The position numbers were made by a program, and so were the translations under genes. The notes under the pieces are model-generated. The model was given only the letters and a program-made list of their open reading frames with translations, was not told where the DNA came from and did no database searches. A stretch of 13,477 nucleotides of DNA. It comes from Rubrobacter sp. GTDB lineage: Bacteria > Actinomycetota > Rubrobacteria > Rubrobacterales > Rubrobacteraceae. Below are positions 13,386-13,477 of this stretch, piece after piece (within the stretch, counting starts at the first letter, position 1; the number at the start of each line of letters is the position of its first letter). The stretch lies in NCBI GenBank assembly GCA_019247245.1, contig JAFAPF010000267.1:1-13477 (forward strand), in the 5' to 3' direction.

Positions 13386-13477
13386 ATGACCAGAGCGTAG
13401 CGCTCGACACTTTTGGTCTTAGATCACACTATACTCCAAGGCAAGCGTGTCGCCTTGACCAAATGGCTCAAAAGATC

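Overview
The window is GC-rich bacterial DNA with short intergenic gaps, GTG and TTG starts on strong Shine-Dalgarno sites, and a gene repertoire typical of soil actinobacteria. Tandem-domain UspA proteins, an aminoglycoside-phosphotransferase/P-loop kinase fusion, an NDP-forming acyl-CoA synthetase, HyuA/HyuB and L-2-hydroxyglutarate oxidase together suggest a high-GC actinobacterium, perhaps Rubrobacter-like. The genus is an inference from protein flavour. No 16S gene or other taxonomic marker is present.

Layout. (1) 2-3105, plus strand: 3' part of hyuA and complete hyuB, overlapping by 4 bases, for the two subunits of a hydantoinase/oxoprolinase-type enzyme. (2) 3120-4421, minus: a membrane-anchored YVTN beta-propeller protein that converges on hyuB, followed by a 524-base stretch (4422-4945) with no recognisable gene. 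(3) 4946-6151, minus: FAD-dependent L-2-hydroxyglutarate oxidase. (4) 6335-6550, plus: a 71-residue zinc-ribbon protein. (5) 6483-8881: a compact mobile-element-like module. It has a large serine recombinase broken by a frameshift, an XRE/Cro-type regulator just upstream of it, and a divergent small zinc-finger protein. The AT-rich region between the divergent genes looks like a small genetic switch, with facing extended -10 promoters, a perfect 17-bp palindrome and a structured 5' leader. (6) 9007-9420, minus: a dead fragment of an NDP-forming acyl-CoA synthetase, with TGA at a conserved glycine and a lost 3' end, next to a 20-bp tandem duplication. (7) 9429-13361, minus: a stress-type cluster of two tandem UspA proteins around an aminoglycoside-phosphotransferase-like/AAA kinase fusion.

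How they may work together. HyuA and HyuB should act as one ATP-dependent enzyme. The UspA genes, the kinase fusion and the acyl-CoA synthetase remnant form an association often seen in actinobacterial stress loci. Two short palindromes repeat or stand out in the promoter regions of this cluster: GGCTTCGAAGCTCC at 12337 and 13372, and GTCAAAGTTGACTTTGAC at 10509. They are candidate operators. The recombinase module and the eroded synthetase lie side by side, so past insertion and deletion probably reshaped 6.5-9.4 kb. I saw no tRNA, rRNA or CRISPR array.
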